DNA from: JADJOM01 sp963817435
GTDB lineage: Bacteria > Gemmatimonadota > Gemmatimonadetes > Gemmatimonadales > GWC2-71-9
Direction of reading: 5' to 3'
Assembly: GCA_963817435.1 (NCBI GenBank)
Contig: CAWFNY010000001.1
Span: 930,001 to 994,000 of the forward strand
Length of the DNA: 64,000 nt
In this document: piece after piece, positions 35,192 to 44,016 of the stretch
How positions within the stretch are numbered: the stretch's first letter is position 1
How the letters are laid out: every line of letters starts with the position of its first letter
Made by a program: the position numbers and the translations under genes
The notes under the pieces: generated by a model
What the model was told of the DNA's origin: nothing
The model's database searches: none
The model's input: only the letters and a program-made list of their open reading frames with translations

Positions 35192-37887
35192 CCGACACGA
35201 CGCTGCCCCCACAATACAATCCAGCCTCCATCGAGTCCGACCTCTACCGGTTCTGGCTGGAGGAACGGTGCTTCGAGCCTGCAGCCCCGAGGCATGCCTC
35301 GGCCCCGTACGTCATCATGATGCCGCCGCCCAACGTGACGGCGGTGCTGCACATGGGCCATGGGCTCAACAACACGGTGCAGGATGTGCTCGCCCGCTTC
35401 GAGCGGATGCGGGGCCGCCAGGTGCTGTGGCTGCCGGGGACCGACCACGCCGGTATCGCCACGCAGAACGTGGTGGAGAAGCTGGTCGCGAAGGAGGGCA
35501 AGACCCGGTTCGACCTGGGACGTGAGGAGTTCGTCCGCCGGGTCTGGGCCTTCGTGGACAAGACCGGCGGCGAGATCCTCGACCAGCTCAGGGCCATCGG
35601 TGCGAGCGCCGACTGGTCGCGAACCTATTTCACGCTCGACGACGATCTTTCCCGCGCGGTGCGCGAAGTCTTCGTGCGGCTGCACGAAAAGGGCCTCATC
35701 TACCGCGGCAAGTACATCATCAACTGGTGTCCGCGCTGCCTCACCGCGCTCTCGAACGAGGAGGCGGAGAAAGAGGAGACCGACGGCCGGATCTGGCGCC
35801 TGCGCTATCCACTGGCCGACGGCTCGGGCCATGTGACGGTGGCGACGACCCGACCGGAGACCATGCTGGGAGACACCGCCGTCGCGGTGCACCCGGATGA
35901 TCCCCGCTACACGAGGCTGATCGGACAGCGGCTGCGGCTGCCGCTGGTCGACCGCGAGATCCCGATCGTCGCCGACAGCGCGATCGACAAGGACTTCGGC
36001 ACCGGCGCGGTGAAGGTGACCCCGGCGCACGACCCGGTGGACTTCGAGATCGGCCAGCGGCACAGCCTGGCCCAGATCGACATCATGACCCCGGAAGCGC
36101 GGATGGCCGAGACGGTCCCGGAGCGCTTCCAGGGTCTCGATCGCTACGAGGCCCGCAAGAAGGTCGTCCAGGAGTTCGAGGCGCTGGGCCTGCTCGCCGG
36201 GGTGGAAAACCATCGCCACGCGGTGGGGCACTGCTACCGTTGCGACACGGTGATCGAGCCCCGGCTGTCGGATCAGTGGTTCGTGAAGATGGCGCCGCTC
36301 GCGAAGCCCGCCCTCCAGGCGTACACCGACGGACGGCTCCGCTTCATTCCGGAGCGCCGGGGCGACGAGTACGCGCAGTGGATGGAAAACATCCGCGACT
36401 GGTGCATCTCCCGGCAGCTCTGGTGGGGGCACCGGATACCGGTCTGGTACTGCGACGATTGCGGCAAGATGCTGGTCAGCCGCACCGACCTCAGGGTCTG
36501 CGCCTGCGGCGGCGCCCTGCGCCAGGACGAGGATGTGCTCGACACCTGGTTCTCCTCATGGCTGGTCCCCTTCTCCACCCTGGGCTGGCCGGAGAAGACC
36601 GACGATCTCGCCCGTTTCTATCCCGGTTCGACTGCTGGTGACCGCCCCGGAGATCCTGTTCTTCTGGGTCGCGCGGATGGTGATGGCGGGCTGCGAGTTC
36701 ATGGGCGAGATCCCCTTCCAGACCGTCTATCTCCACGGCACGGTGCGCGACACCCAGCATCGCAAGATGTCCAAGTCGCTCGGCAACGGGATCGATCCGC
36801 TGGAGGTGGTGGAGAAGTTCGGAGCCGATGCGCTGCGCTACACCGTGATCGCCGGCATGGCGGTCGGGCACGGACGTGATCCTCGACCCGAACGATCTCG
36901 AGACTTCCTTCGCTCCGGGCCGCAATTTCGCCAACAAGCTCTGGAATGCGGGGCGGTTCATCCTGACCAATCTGCCGGACGGCGGCGAATCCGGAGCGGC
37001 GGCTCAGGCGGCCGGTTCGGCCGCTCGCCGGACGCTACGCCGACGCCATCCACCGCGAGGAACTCACGTTCGCCGATCGCTGGATCGTCGCCCGCTGTGA
37101 CCGGATGGTCCGTGAGGCCACCGCGAGCTACGAGAAGTACCGACTCAACGAGGCGGCCTCCACGATCTACCATTTCGTCTGGAGCGATCTGGCCGACTGG
37201 TATCTCGAGCAGATCAAGCCGCGACTCTACGGCAGCGAGCCGGGCGGCGACGTGGCCCGCGCCGTCGTGGCCCGCTGTTTCGAGGTCGCACTGCAGATGC
37301 TGCACCCGATCATGCCGTTCATCACCGAGGCGCTCTGGAAGCGCTTGCCCGGGCGGCCAGCCGATGCCTCGATTACCCTGTCTCCCTGGCCAATGCCAGC
37401 TCGCCGCGCGATGGATGACGCGGCCGAACGGGATTTCGCGCTGGTGCAGGAACTGGTCGGCGCGGTGCGGCAGATCCGGGCCGAGTACGGAGTCGAGCCC
37501 GGCAAGCCAGTGAATCTCCGCATCTCGAGACGTCACGCCGCGTTCACCGCGGAGGAAGGCACCATTGCCCGTCTCGCAAAGGTGGGGGTCCTCACGTACG
37601 GGGAACCGCTTGCGGAGCCCGGTGCGAACGCCATCCTGCAGGACGGCACCGCACTGTACATCGCTCTCGGCGACCTGGTCGACCTCCACAAGGAGTGCCA
37701 GCGCCTCGGCGCCGAGCAGGAGCGGCTCACGGGACTGATCGAGAGCCAGCACAAGAAACTCGGCAACGAGCAGTTCGTGAGCCGGGCGCCGGTCGACGTC
37801 GTCGCCAGGGAGCGCGAGAAGCTCGCCTCGATGCAGCAGCAGGCCGCCGCGATCGCGGAGAAGCGCGGGCAGCTCGGATGCGCCTGA
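35188..37887 (+). CDS. valS: Valyl-tRNA synthetase, with three apparent single-base frameshifts
   Basis: The start MTDTTLPPQYNPASIESDLYRFW, the HIGH motif (VLHMGHGLN), the editing domain (TTRPETMLGDTAVAVHP), the KMSKS loop (HRKMSKSLGNGIDPLEV), the anticodon-binding domain and the C-terminal coiled coil are all present, but in three frames. Each shift needs one base skipped: near 36631 (FYPGS then LLVTAPEILFFW), at GGG 36866-36868 (MAVG then TDVILDP), and between about 36975 and 37030. Total length, 2700 bases, equals 900 codons including three extra bases. The conserved sequence on both sides and the gene being essential point to assembly indels rather than decay. Confidence 0.9.
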
Positions 37888-39239
37888 GGCAATCCAGGCC
37901 GGCTCCGCGCCACGCGCCGCCAATCCGGGCGCGCGAAATGCTGGCCGGCCTCATGCTGCTGGCGATCCTCGCCTGCGCGCGCATGGGCTCCCCACCCGGC
38001 GGCCCCGAGGACAAGGTCCCCCCCAAGCTCCTCGGCACGGTTCCCGAGTCACTCGGTGTCTATGGCGGCTGGAACCGCGACGTCGAGTTCCGCTTCGACG
38101 AAATCGTGTCCGAAGGTTCCTCGCCCAACTACGGACTCGGGACCGGCGACCTCGAGAAGCTGTTCCTGGTCTCGCCGAGCAGCGCGGTGCCCGTGGTGCA
38201 CTGGAAGCGCGACCGCATCACGGTCCGTCCCAAGGAAGGGTGGAAACCGAACCGCGCCTACCGCATCGAACTGCTTCCGGGCATCAGCGACCTCCGTCAC
38301 AACAAGCTGGACACGACGGCGGTGCTGACCTTCAGTACCGGCGGTGCGATGCCGACCGATACCCTGCGCGGGATCGTGATCGACTGGGTGAGCGGCCGCG
38401 TCGCGCGCCAGGCCCTCGTCGAACTGACGCTGCTTCCCGACAGCCTCACGTATCGGACCGTCGCCGACAGCGGCGGGCGATACGCGATCGGCCCCCTGCC
38501 CCATGGCGCCTGGTCGGTCGTCGGCATCCTCGACCAGAACCGCAATCTTCGCCGGGACCGGCGTGAGAACTACGATTCCACCCAGGTGGCCGCGGGCAGC
38601 TACCGGGTCGCGCCGCTCTGGCTCATCCCGCGCGACACCGTCGGCCCGAGAATCAGCAGCATCACCCCGATCGACAGCGTCAGCGCGACCATCACCTTCT
38701 CCCAGCCACTCGACCCCACCCAGCGGTTCGACAGCCTCGGAATCAGCTTCCGGAGACAGAAGGACTCGACCGAGGTGCCGATCCGCTCGCTGCGTCCGCC
38801 GGCCCTCGACGACAGCCTGCAGAAGCTGGCCCGCGCGCAGACGGACTCGCTCAAGGCCCTGCAGGACACCACGAAGCGCGACAGCACCTCCTTGAAGCCG
38901 ATTGCCCCAAAGCTCCCGGGCCCGAAGCCAGGCGCACCCGGCATCGGTGGACCGCCCGCGAAAGTGGATGCCGAGGCCGACTCGATCATCAAGAGCCGCC
39001 CCGCGCTCTTCGACCGCCTGATCCTGCGGGTGGACAGTGCGTTCGCGCCGCTGAGCAAGTTCGACCTGCAGATTCGCGGGATCAGGAGCGCGGCGGGCGT
39101 GACCGCCGATGCGAAGTCGATCCTCGTGATTCCAAAGCCGAAGCCGGTGGCGGTCAAGCCCGAGAGCAAGGACAGCACTGCGGTCCCTGCCGACTCGGCG
39201 AAGGCGCCGACCCCGGCCGATTCGACGAAGCAGCCATGA
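37878..39239 (+). CDS. Lipoprotein with SbsA-type Ig-like domain
   Basis: The 453-residue protein has a long basic N-terminus followed by a lipoprotein signal (AGLMLLAILAC). The first part, PPKLLGTVPESLGVYGGWNRDVEFRFDEIV, is the SbsA/Big5 Ig-like domain, which is common in Bacteroidetes-like and Gemmatimonas outer-membrane lipoproteins. A carboxypeptidase-regulatory-like domain (LRGIVIDWVSGRVARQALVELTL) follows. The C-terminal third is rich in Asp, Lys, Ser, Thr and Pro. The start overlaps valS by ten bases (ATG 37938 is an alternative) and the stop overlaps selA (ATGA). Function unknown. Confidence 0.75.
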   Translation: MRLRQSRPAPRHAPPIRAREMLAGLMLLAILACARMGSPPGGPEDKVPPKLLGTVPESLGVYGGWNRDVEFRFDEIVSEGSSPNYGLGTGDLEKLFLVSPSSAVPVVHWKRDRITVRPKEGWKPNRAYRIELLPGISDLRHNKLDTTAVLTFSTGGAMPTDTLRGIVIDWVSGRVARQALVELTLLPDSLTYRTVADSGGRYAIGPLPHGAWSVVGILDQNRNLRRDRRENYDSTQVAAGSYRVAPLWLIPRDTVGPRISSITPIDSVSATITFSQPLDPTQRFDSLGISFRRQKDSTEVPIRSLRPPALDDSLQKLARAQTDSLKALQDTTKRDSTSLKPIAPKLPGPKPGAPGIGGPPAKVDAEADSIIKSRPALFDRLILRVDSAFAPLSKFDLQIRGIRSAAGVTADAKSILVIPKPKPVAVKPESKDSTAVPADSAKAPTPADSTKQP

Positions 39240-40591
39240 GCGATGCGCGGCGCCAGCTCCCGTCGGTGGACCGGCTGCTCCAGGAGCCGGCGGTCACCGC
39301 CCTGCTGAACGCCGCTCCGAGAAACGCCGTCGTCGCGGCGGTTCGCGCCACGATCGATGCGGCGCGCCGGCGCCGGAGCGGCCCGCCCGAGGACTGGGCC
39401 CAGGAAATCGAAGAGCGGCTGCGGCTCGACACCGCCCGGTCGCTCCGGCCGGTCCTCAATGCCACTGGCGTCGTGCTGCACACCAATCTGGGCCGAGCGC
39501 CGCTCGCACCCGCCGCATGGCAGGCGATGCGATCCGTCGCTGAGGACTACAGCACCCTCGAATACGATCTGGCCACCGGGAGCCGGGGCCACCGGGCCGA
39601 TCACTGCCGCCGGCTGCTGGCGGAGCTGACCGGCGCGGAGGACGGGCTGGCGGTGAACAACGCGGCCGGGGCCCTGGTGCTGGCCCTCAACGCGCTGGCC
39701 GCAGGGGGCCGGGTCCTGATCTCACGGGGCGAGCTGATCGAGATCGGCGGGGCGTTCCGGATTCCCGAGATCATGGAGAAGAGCGGCTGCGTGCTGGTCG
39801 AGGTCGGGACGACCAACCGCACCCACCTCGCGGACTACGAACGCGCGTTGTCAGGCGCGTCCGCCATCCTCACCGTGCACCGCTCCAACTTCGAGCAGAG
39901 CGGATTCGTCGCGACGCCGGCGCCGGCCGAGCTCGCCGCTCTCGCCGCCAGTGCCGGGATCCCCTACCTGTACGACGTGGGCAGCGGCCTGCTCGCCGAC
40001 CTCTCGCCGTGGGGCCTGACGACCGAACCGCGAGTCCCCGATGCGGTGGCCACCGGCGCCGACCTCGTGCTCTTCTCCGGCGACAAGCTGCTCGGCGGGC
40101 CGCAGGCGGGCTGCCTGGTCGGCCATATGGCAGCCATCGCGCGCTGCCGCTCGAACCCGTTCGCGCGGGCACTCCGGGCCGACAAGTTCACCCTCGCGGC
40201 GCTGGCGGCCACGCTCGGACTGTACCGCGACCCCGCCGGGGCAATTGCCTCGATCCCGGTGCTCGCCATGCTCACCCTGGCCCCCATGGAACTCGCCCGC
40301 CGCGCCGCCGCGCTCGCCGCGGAACTTCCCCAGTCCTTCAATCCCACTCTGCAGCCGGGCAGCTCCGCCGTGGGCGGCGGTTCCTTCCCCGGCGCCATGC
40401 TGCCGACCACCCTGGTCGCGCTCGATGGCGGCGCGTTAGGCGCCAACGGCCTCGCGCTCCGCCTCCGGCTGGGCGACCCGCCGGTCATCGCCCGCGTCGA
40501 GGATGACCGGGTGCTGCTCGACCCGCGGACGCTGCCGGTCGACCGATTCGGGGAGATCACCGGCGCGCTCGAGCGCATCCTGGAGGGATAG
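39236..40591 (+). CDS. selA: L-seryl-tRNA(Sec) selenium transferase
   Basis: SelA is the PLP enzyme that turns Ser-tRNA(Sec) into Sec-tRNA(Sec) with selenophosphate. The 451-residue product shows the N-terminal RQLPSVDRLLQEP segment, NATGVVLHTNLGRAPL, VNNAAGALVLALNALA, VHRSNFEQSGF and the PLP lysine in LFSGDKLLGGPQAG. Length is typical. Its ATG overlaps the upstream lipoprotein stop. A hairpin terminator follows within 25 bases, so selB and selC, if present, are elsewhere. Confidence 0.95.
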   Translation: MSDARRQLPSVDRLLQEPAVTALLNAAPRNAVVAAVRATIDAARRRRSGPPEDWAQEIEERLRLDTARSLRPVLNATGVVLHTNLGRAPLAPAAWQAMRSVAEDYSTLEYDLATGSRGHRADHCRRLLAELTGAEDGLAVNNAAGALVLALNALAAGGRVLISRGELIEIGGAFRIPEIMEKSGCVLVEVGTTNRTHLADYERALSGASAILTVHRSNFEQSGFVATPAPAELAALAASAGIPYLYDVGSGLLADLSPWGLTTEPRVPDAVATGADLVLFSGDKLLGGPQAGCLVGHMAAIARCRSNPFARALRADKFTLAALAATLGLYRDPAGAIASIPVLAMLTLAPMELARRAAALAAELPQSFNPTLQPGSSAVGGGSFPGAMLPTTLVALDGGALGANGLALRLRLGDPPVIARVEDDRVLLDPRTLPVDRFGEITGALERILEG

Positions 40592-40614
40592 CGCGTTCGA
40601 TCAAAGTCACCGGA

Positions 40615-40660
40615 GCGAAAAGGGACCCCTCCCGGCCTGAGCCGGAAGGGGTCCCTTCGC
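40615..40660. terminator. Strong bidirectional hairpin terminator after selA
   Basis: A long stem pairs GCGAA-GGGACCCCT-CCGGC with GCCGG-AGGGGTCCC-TTCGC, with small bulges and a four-base loop. It lies between the selA stop and the convergent DUF2135 stop. The A-rich left side gives a T-tract when read on the minus strand. Confidence 0.75.
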
Positions 40661-40674
40661 GCTGCACGGTGCGC

Positions 40675-41550
40675 TTAGTAGGTGAAGGTGGTGATCAGGA
40701 TGCCGGACCCCGCGCCGCCGCTCGTCCCTGGCGGCTGGAAGGTGCCGCGGAAGATCTGGGGAACCGCGCCGGCCCTGGCCACGGTCACGAGGTAATCGGT
40801 CCCGGCGGTGATTCCGCATGCGGACCAGTAGGTCAGCCTGACCGTATAGGTGCCCGAGACGGCCTTGCCGGTGGGCCACACGACGTTCTCGTTGCTCAGG
40901 TACGCCTGCGTGCCGTCCGACAGGGTGTTCTTAGCGCACGCCGGGTTGGAGTCGAGGTCCAGGGTGCCGCCGCTCACCGCGGTCCGGTGACTGAAGTAGA
41001 GCTCTTCGTTGCTCGGATCGACCACATGCAGGTCGACGTCGCTCGAGTCGCTCCAGGAGACACTGATCTGGATGTCGCCGGTGCCCACCTGGATCACCCG
41101 GGTGTTGAGCAGTGTGTAGGGACCGAGGGTGCCGGCATCACCGACCGCGTAGGCGACGGGGAGCGACATGTTCGGCAGGGTGGTGGCGGCATGGATGACC
41201 AGGTCGCTGCTGGCGGCCGACGGCACCTGCATCTCGTAGTAGTTGGTCGCCCCGGGCACCTTGACCACGATCCGGGTGAACGACGCGCCGGCATTCACCG
41301 TCTGCTGCGCGCTGCCGCCGCTGACCATCGCCGGGAAGCCGGCGACGGTGTTGACCGGCCCACCGTTAGGCTCCGGCGGATCGCCGGTGATAAGGGTGGC
41401 CTGAATGTTCCCGGTGCCGTCCGACACCTGGGTCACATATCGCTCGATGGGAAGTGCGGACTCCCGGGTCGTAGCGGTGCAGCCGGCCAGCGAGGCCAGC
41501 AGGGAGACGATACCGCCCAGCCGGACGGATCGGTGGAGATGGGTACTCAT
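40675..41550 (-). CDS. DUF2135/YfaP-like lipoprotein
   Basis: The 291-residue protein has a lipoprotein signal (GGIVSLLASLAGC), then a beta-rich region, then the DUF2135 pattern DVDLHVVDPSNEELYFSHRT, GGTLDLDSNPACAKN, SNENVVWPTGKAVSGTYTVRLTYWSACGI. The family is exported and of unknown function. The ATG at 41550 has AGAGGA about eight bases upstream. It is alone on the minus strand between selA and purN. Confidence 0.75.
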   Translation of the reverse strand: MSTHLHRSVRLGGIVSLLASLAGCTATTRESALPIERYVTQVSDGTGNIQATLITGDPPEPNGGPVNTVAGFPAMVSGGSAQQTVNAGASFTRIVVKVPGATNYYEMQVPSAASSDLVIHAATTLPNMSLPVAYAVGDAGTLGPYTLLNTRVIQVGTGDIQISVSWSDSSDVDLHVVDPSNEELYFSHRTAVSGGTLDLDSNPACAKNTLSDGTQAYLSNENVVWPTGKAVSGTYTVRLTYWSACGITAGTDYLVTVARAGAVPQIFRGTFQPPGTSGGAGSGILITTFTY

Positions 41551-41779
41551 GATGCGGTCCTCTGCCCAGGGTATGTGATGGGAATCGGCAGCTTGGTTAG
41601 CAATCGGAGGGCCACCCCCGGAGCTGCCCCTGGCACCGGGGCGGGGCTCTGCTGCTAAGTCCAAGCGGTTCTTGGCATTGTCGGCATCGGGACGGGCGGC
41701 CTGTAGGGCGCAGGGGCCCCCACGTGGGCCTCGCGCTGCCACTACTATAGAAAGCCGCACGCCGCTAAGTTCTTGCGCC

Positions 41780-42385
41780 ATGCCAATGCGGCTTGCTGTC
41801 TGCGTCTCCGGTCGGGGATCCAACCTCGTCGCCCTGCTGGACGCCCTCGGCGGTTCCGCGAAGGCCGAAGTCGTGCTGGTCCTGAGCAATCGCGGAGACG
41901 CCCCCGCACTCGAGCGCGCGCGTGAGCGCGGAATCCCGGCCATCGCGTTCACGAATCACCGCGACGCGTCGGAGTGGCTCGCGCTGCTGCACGAACACCG
42001 GGTGGACCTGGTGGTCCTCGCGGGGTACCTCAAGCTGGTTCCAGCGGGCGTCATCCAGGTCTTCCGGAACCGCATGCTCAACATTCACCCCGCCCTGCTC
42101 CCGAATTTCGGCGGGCCCGGGATGTACGGCCATCACGTGCATGAGGCCGTGGTCGCGAGTGGAGCCACGGTCTCCGGAGCCACGGTGCATCTGGTCGACG
42201 AGCATTACGATCGCGGGGCGATCCTCGCCCAGGCCCGAGTGCCCGTGCTCCCCGGAGACACCGCCGAGACCCTTGCGGCACGAGTCCTCAGGGCCGAACA
42301 CCAATTGCTGCCAGCCGTGGTGCTCGCGGCGGCGGAGGCCGGCCATCCGGTCCCGCTGCCCGAGCCTCTGGAAATACCTGCGTGA
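41780..42385 (+). CDS. purN: Phosphoribosylglycinamide formyltransferase
   Basis: PurN adds a formyl group from 10-formyl-tetrahydrofolate to GAR in purine synthesis. The 201-residue enzyme begins MPMRLAVCVSGRGSNL and shows NRMLNIHPALLPNFGG with the catalytic Asn/His region, then GHHVHEAVVASGATVSGATVHLVDEHYDRG. ATG 41780 and 41786 are both possible. It is followed by purH after ten bases, so the two are cotranscribed. Confidence 0.95.
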   Translation: MPMRLAVCVSGRGSNLVALLDALGGSAKAEVVLVLSNRGDAPALERARERGIPAIAFTNHRDASEWLALLHEHRVDLVVLAGYLKLVPAGVIQVFRNRMLNIHPALLPNFGGPGMYGHHVHEAVVASGATVSGATVHLVDEHYDRGAILAQARVPVLPGDTAETLAARVLRAEHQLLPAVVLAAAEAGHPVPLPEPLEIPA

Positions 42386-42395
42386 GGAGTGAAAC

Positions 42396-43925
42396 GTGCC
42401 GCGTGCCCTGATCTCGGTAAGCGACAAGCGGGGAATCGTCCCCTTCGCCCAGGGGCTGGTGGATCTGGGATGGGATGTGATCTCGACGGGGGGCACCTAC
42501 GCGACGCTGCGTCAGGCGGGCGTCCCGGTCACCGCGGTCGAGGCCGTCACCGGCTTTCCGGAGATTCTCGACGGGCGGGTGAAGACGCTGCATCCCGCGA
42601 TCCACGCCGGACTGCTCGCCCGGCGCGAGGTGCCGGAGCACCTGGCGGCCATCGCCGCGTGGAAGATCACTCCGATCGACCTGCTCGCGGTGAATCTCTA
42701 TCCCTTCCGCGAGACGGTCGCCAAGCCCCATGTGACCTTCGAGGACGCGATCGAGAACATCGACGTGGGCGGCCCCGCCATGCTCCGTTCGGCCGCGAAG
42801 AACCACGACTCGGTGACCGTCGTGGTCGATCCCATGGATTATCCCGGCATTCTCGACCAGGTCCGCCGCGGCGGTGTCGACGCCGAGGAGCGCCGGGCCC
42901 TGGCGGCGAAGGTGTTCAGCCACACCGCGGACTATGATGGCGCCATCGCGCGCTACCTCACGCCGACCGAGGACGGACTGCCCAGCCGGATCGGCTTCTC
43001 GTTCGAGCGGCTGATGGCCCTGCGCTACGGCGAGAATCCCAGCCAGCGGGCGGGGCTGTACGTGGACGAGGAGCCTCGGGGGCTCCGCGACCTCAAGCAG
43101 CGGCAGGGCAAGGAACTCTCCTTCAACAACATTCTCGACCTCGACGCGGCGATGTGGACGGTCTCGTTGTGGCCCACCCGCCCCGCCTGCGCGATCATCA
43201 AGCACAACACGCCCTGTGGCGTCGCGGTCGCCAGTTCCGCGCATGAGGCTTTCGCCAAGGCGCTGGCCTGCGATTCGCAATCGGCCTTCGGCGGCGTCGT
43301 CGCGTTCAACACCGTGGTGGACCGCCGCACCGCGGAGCGGCTCGTGGAGCTGTTCCTCGAGGTGATCGTCGCGCCGTCCTTCCACGACGAGGCGCTGCAG
43401 GTGCTCGCCGGCAAGAAGAACCTGCGCGCGGTGGAACTGCCGGTGAGCCGTGGCCAGAGCGGCCTCGACTTCAAGCGGGTGCGCGGTGGCCTGCTGGTGC
43501 AGGATCGCTTCGTCCCGGACCTCACCGACACCGACTGGCAGACGCCGACACAGCGGCAGCCGACGGAAGCGGAACTGGTGGATCTCCGTTTCGCCTGGTG
43601 CGCGGTGGCCGCGGTGAAGTCCAACGCGGTGCTCCTCGCCCGGAACGAAGCGACGATCGGGATCGGCGCCGGGCAGATGAGCCGGGTGGACAGTTCCTTC
43701 CTCGCGGTCCACAAGGCGCGCCAGCAGGGACACGATCCCAGAGGCTCGGTGCTCGCCTCCGACGCCTTCTTCCCCTTCGCCGACGGGGTCGAGGAGGCCG
43801 CCGCGGCCGGGGTCACCGCCATCATCCAGCCCGGCGGTTCGCTGCGCGACGCCGAGGTCATCGCCGCGGCCGACAAGCATGGCCTCGCGATGATCATCAC
43901 CGGCAAGCGCCAGTTCCGGCACTGA
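42396..43925 (+). CDS. purH: Bifunctional AICAR formyltransferase / IMP cyclohydrolase
   Basis: PurH carries out the last two steps to IMP. The 509-residue protein has the N-terminal MGS-fold cyclohydrolase (MPRALISVSDKRGIVPFAQGL, STGGTYATL, GRVKTLHPAIHAGLL) and the C-terminal AICAR formyltransferase (RYGENPSQRAGLY, AIIKHNTPCGVAVA, IGIGAGQMSRVDS, GVTAIIQPGGSLRDAEVI). Length is normal. It follows purN closely. Confidence 0.97.
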   Translation: MPRALISVSDKRGIVPFAQGLVDLGWDVISTGGTYATLRQAGVPVTAVEAVTGFPEILDGRVKTLHPAIHAGLLARREVPEHLAAIAAWKITPIDLLAVNLYPFRETVAKPHVTFEDAIENIDVGGPAMLRSAAKNHDSVTVVVDPMDYPGILDQVRRGGVDAEERRALAAKVFSHTADYDGAIARYLTPTEDGLPSRIGFSFERLMALRYGENPSQRAGLYVDEEPRGLRDLKQRQGKELSFNNILDLDAAMWTVSLWPTRPACAIIKHNTPCGVAVASSAHEAFAKALACDSQSAFGGVVAFNTVVDRRTAERLVELFLEVIVAPSFHDEALQVLAGKKNLRAVELPVSRGQSGLDFKRVRGGLLVQDRFVPDLTDTDWQTPTQRQPTEAELVDLRFAWCAVAAVKSNAVLLARNEATIGIGAGQMSRVDSSFLAVHKARQQGHDPRGSVLASDAFFPFADGVEEAAAAGVTAIIQPGGSLRDAEVIAAADKHGLAMIITGKRQFRH

Positions 43926-44016
43926 CCCTGGCATGGGACGCCGAGGCGGGGAGTCGCCCCGCCCACGGCCCCGTGTCCAGTCCCCATTCTCCCACTTACC
44001 CGTTGCCCCTGAGTCC

